Source of the DNA: Alloyangia pacifica
GTDB lineage: Bacteria; Pseudomonadota; Alphaproteobacteria; Rhodobacterales; Rhodobacteraceae
Direction of reading: 5' to 3'
Length of the DNA: 64,000 nucleotides
Assembly: GCF_900116195.1 (NCBI RefSeq)
Contig: NZ_FOZW01000013.1
Span: 62,001-126,000, forward strand
Both the position numbers and the translations under genes were made by a program. Shown piece by piece: positions 63,755-64,000 of this stretch. The notes beneath the pieces were generated by a model that worked only from the letters and a program-made list of their open reading frames with translations, was not told the origin of the DNA and did no database searches. Every line of letters begins with the position of its first letter. Position 1 is the stretch's first letter.

Positions 63755-64000
63755 TCCGCGGGTCAACGCGGGGGAGCGGTCTGGACGACGGCCCTCCCGC
63801 GGATATTCCTACGTCCTAGGCAACGCCCGTCCAGGCGTCAGGTGCCTGCCTTCCGCACCCGACATGAATGGCATCCGGCGCGGTTCGGGACCAATCGGGG
63901 GGAGGCTGAGCCAGCCGGCAGCACACCGCTCGGAGGTCGCGCAAACGGGGCCGTCGGGCCGGCTGTCCTCTTGGTTTTCAGCAGGTCTGGCTGCCTGAGA
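63755..64000. other. Downstream intergenic end of window
   Basis: No gene is visible in the last 246 bases. ATCCGCGGG (63754-63762) can pair with CCCGCGGAT (63796-63804) over a 33-base loop, a possible terminator stem for the preceding gene. The rest has no recognisable motif. Confidence 0.5.

Noticed and set aside
1-64000. CRISPR arrays, rRNA operons, prophage or complete insertion sequences
   Set aside because: I looked for regularly spaced repeats, conserved rRNA segments, phage structural genes and transposases with terminal inverted repeats, and found none.

Overview
The window is high-GC alphaproteobacterial chromosome, most likely from a marine Rhodobacteraceae (Roseobacter-group, Salipiger-like) bacterium. 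The clues are the imuA-imuB-dnaE2 cassette under a GTTC-N7-GTTC SOS box, DUF2852 and RDD proteins, glyQ followed by a small membrane-anchored protein, and several PotABCD- and Liv-type importers with many 4-base ATGA gene overlaps. I see no rRNA, tRNA, CRISPR array, prophage or intact insertion sequence. The genus is a guess.

Layout. 0-3.4 kb: tail of a gene (possibly heme oxygenase) coupled to a bacteriophytochrome hybrid kinase, with a convergent PAS protein. 3.5-9.3 kb: SOS mutagenesis cassette (dnaE2, imuB, imuA, minus strand). 9.3-11.8 kb: DUF2852 protein behind twin palindromes, RDD membrane protein, an unexplained ~530-base stretch and an aminoacyl-tRNA-protein transferase. 11.9-16.2 kb: small hydrolase, YbaK-like deacylase, glnE and a coupled small protein. 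16.4-20.4 kb: polyamine-type ABC importer, followed by a PAS hybrid kinase and an OmpR-type regulator (20.6-23.2 kb). 23.2-28.1 kb, minus strand: HNH nuclease, four-helix-bundle protein, M20 amidohydrolase, thioesterase, TIGR02186 protein and TauE/SafE exporter.

28.6-38.1 kb is a plus-strand operon with two acyl-CoA ligases around a Liv-type ABC importer (two ATPases, two permeases, one binding protein), plus a small two-helix membrane protein and an RNA 2',3'-cyclic phosphodiesterase. It probably imports and CoA-activates a carboxylic acid; the substrate is not readable from sequence. 38.1-39.7 kb holds a methyltransferase and a DUF1992 protein.

39.8-54.9 kb is a quaternary-ammonium (carnitine / gamma-butyrobetaine) catabolic island. 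One long minus-strand operon runs from a PotABCD-type importer (50.9-47.0 kb) through acyl-CoA dehydrogenase, ADP-forming acyl-CoA synthetase, CaiD-like hydratase, BKACE (dehydrocarnitine cleavage) and a carnitine dehydrogenase-thioesterase fusion to a class II aldolase. Next to it are a LysR regulator, a second class II aldolase coupled to a gamma-butyrobetaine dioxygenase-like protein, and a divergent second LysR regulator. The predicted flow is gamma-butyrobetaine -> carnitine -> 3-dehydrocarnitine -> betainyl-CoA -> glycine betaine, with a parallel CoA-linked branch.

54.9-63.8 kb: ABC-2 exporter, EamA transporter, hemE, hemC, a DUF6446-like protein, glyQ, and a secreted protein with a trypsin-like domain that has lost its catalytic His and Ser. 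The best candidates for something undescribed are the dioxygenase-aldolase pair, the repeated leader motif with hairpins inside the carnitine operon, the twin palindromes before the DUF2852 gene, and the PAS protein with a stand-alone phosphoacceptor-like helix beside the phytochrome.
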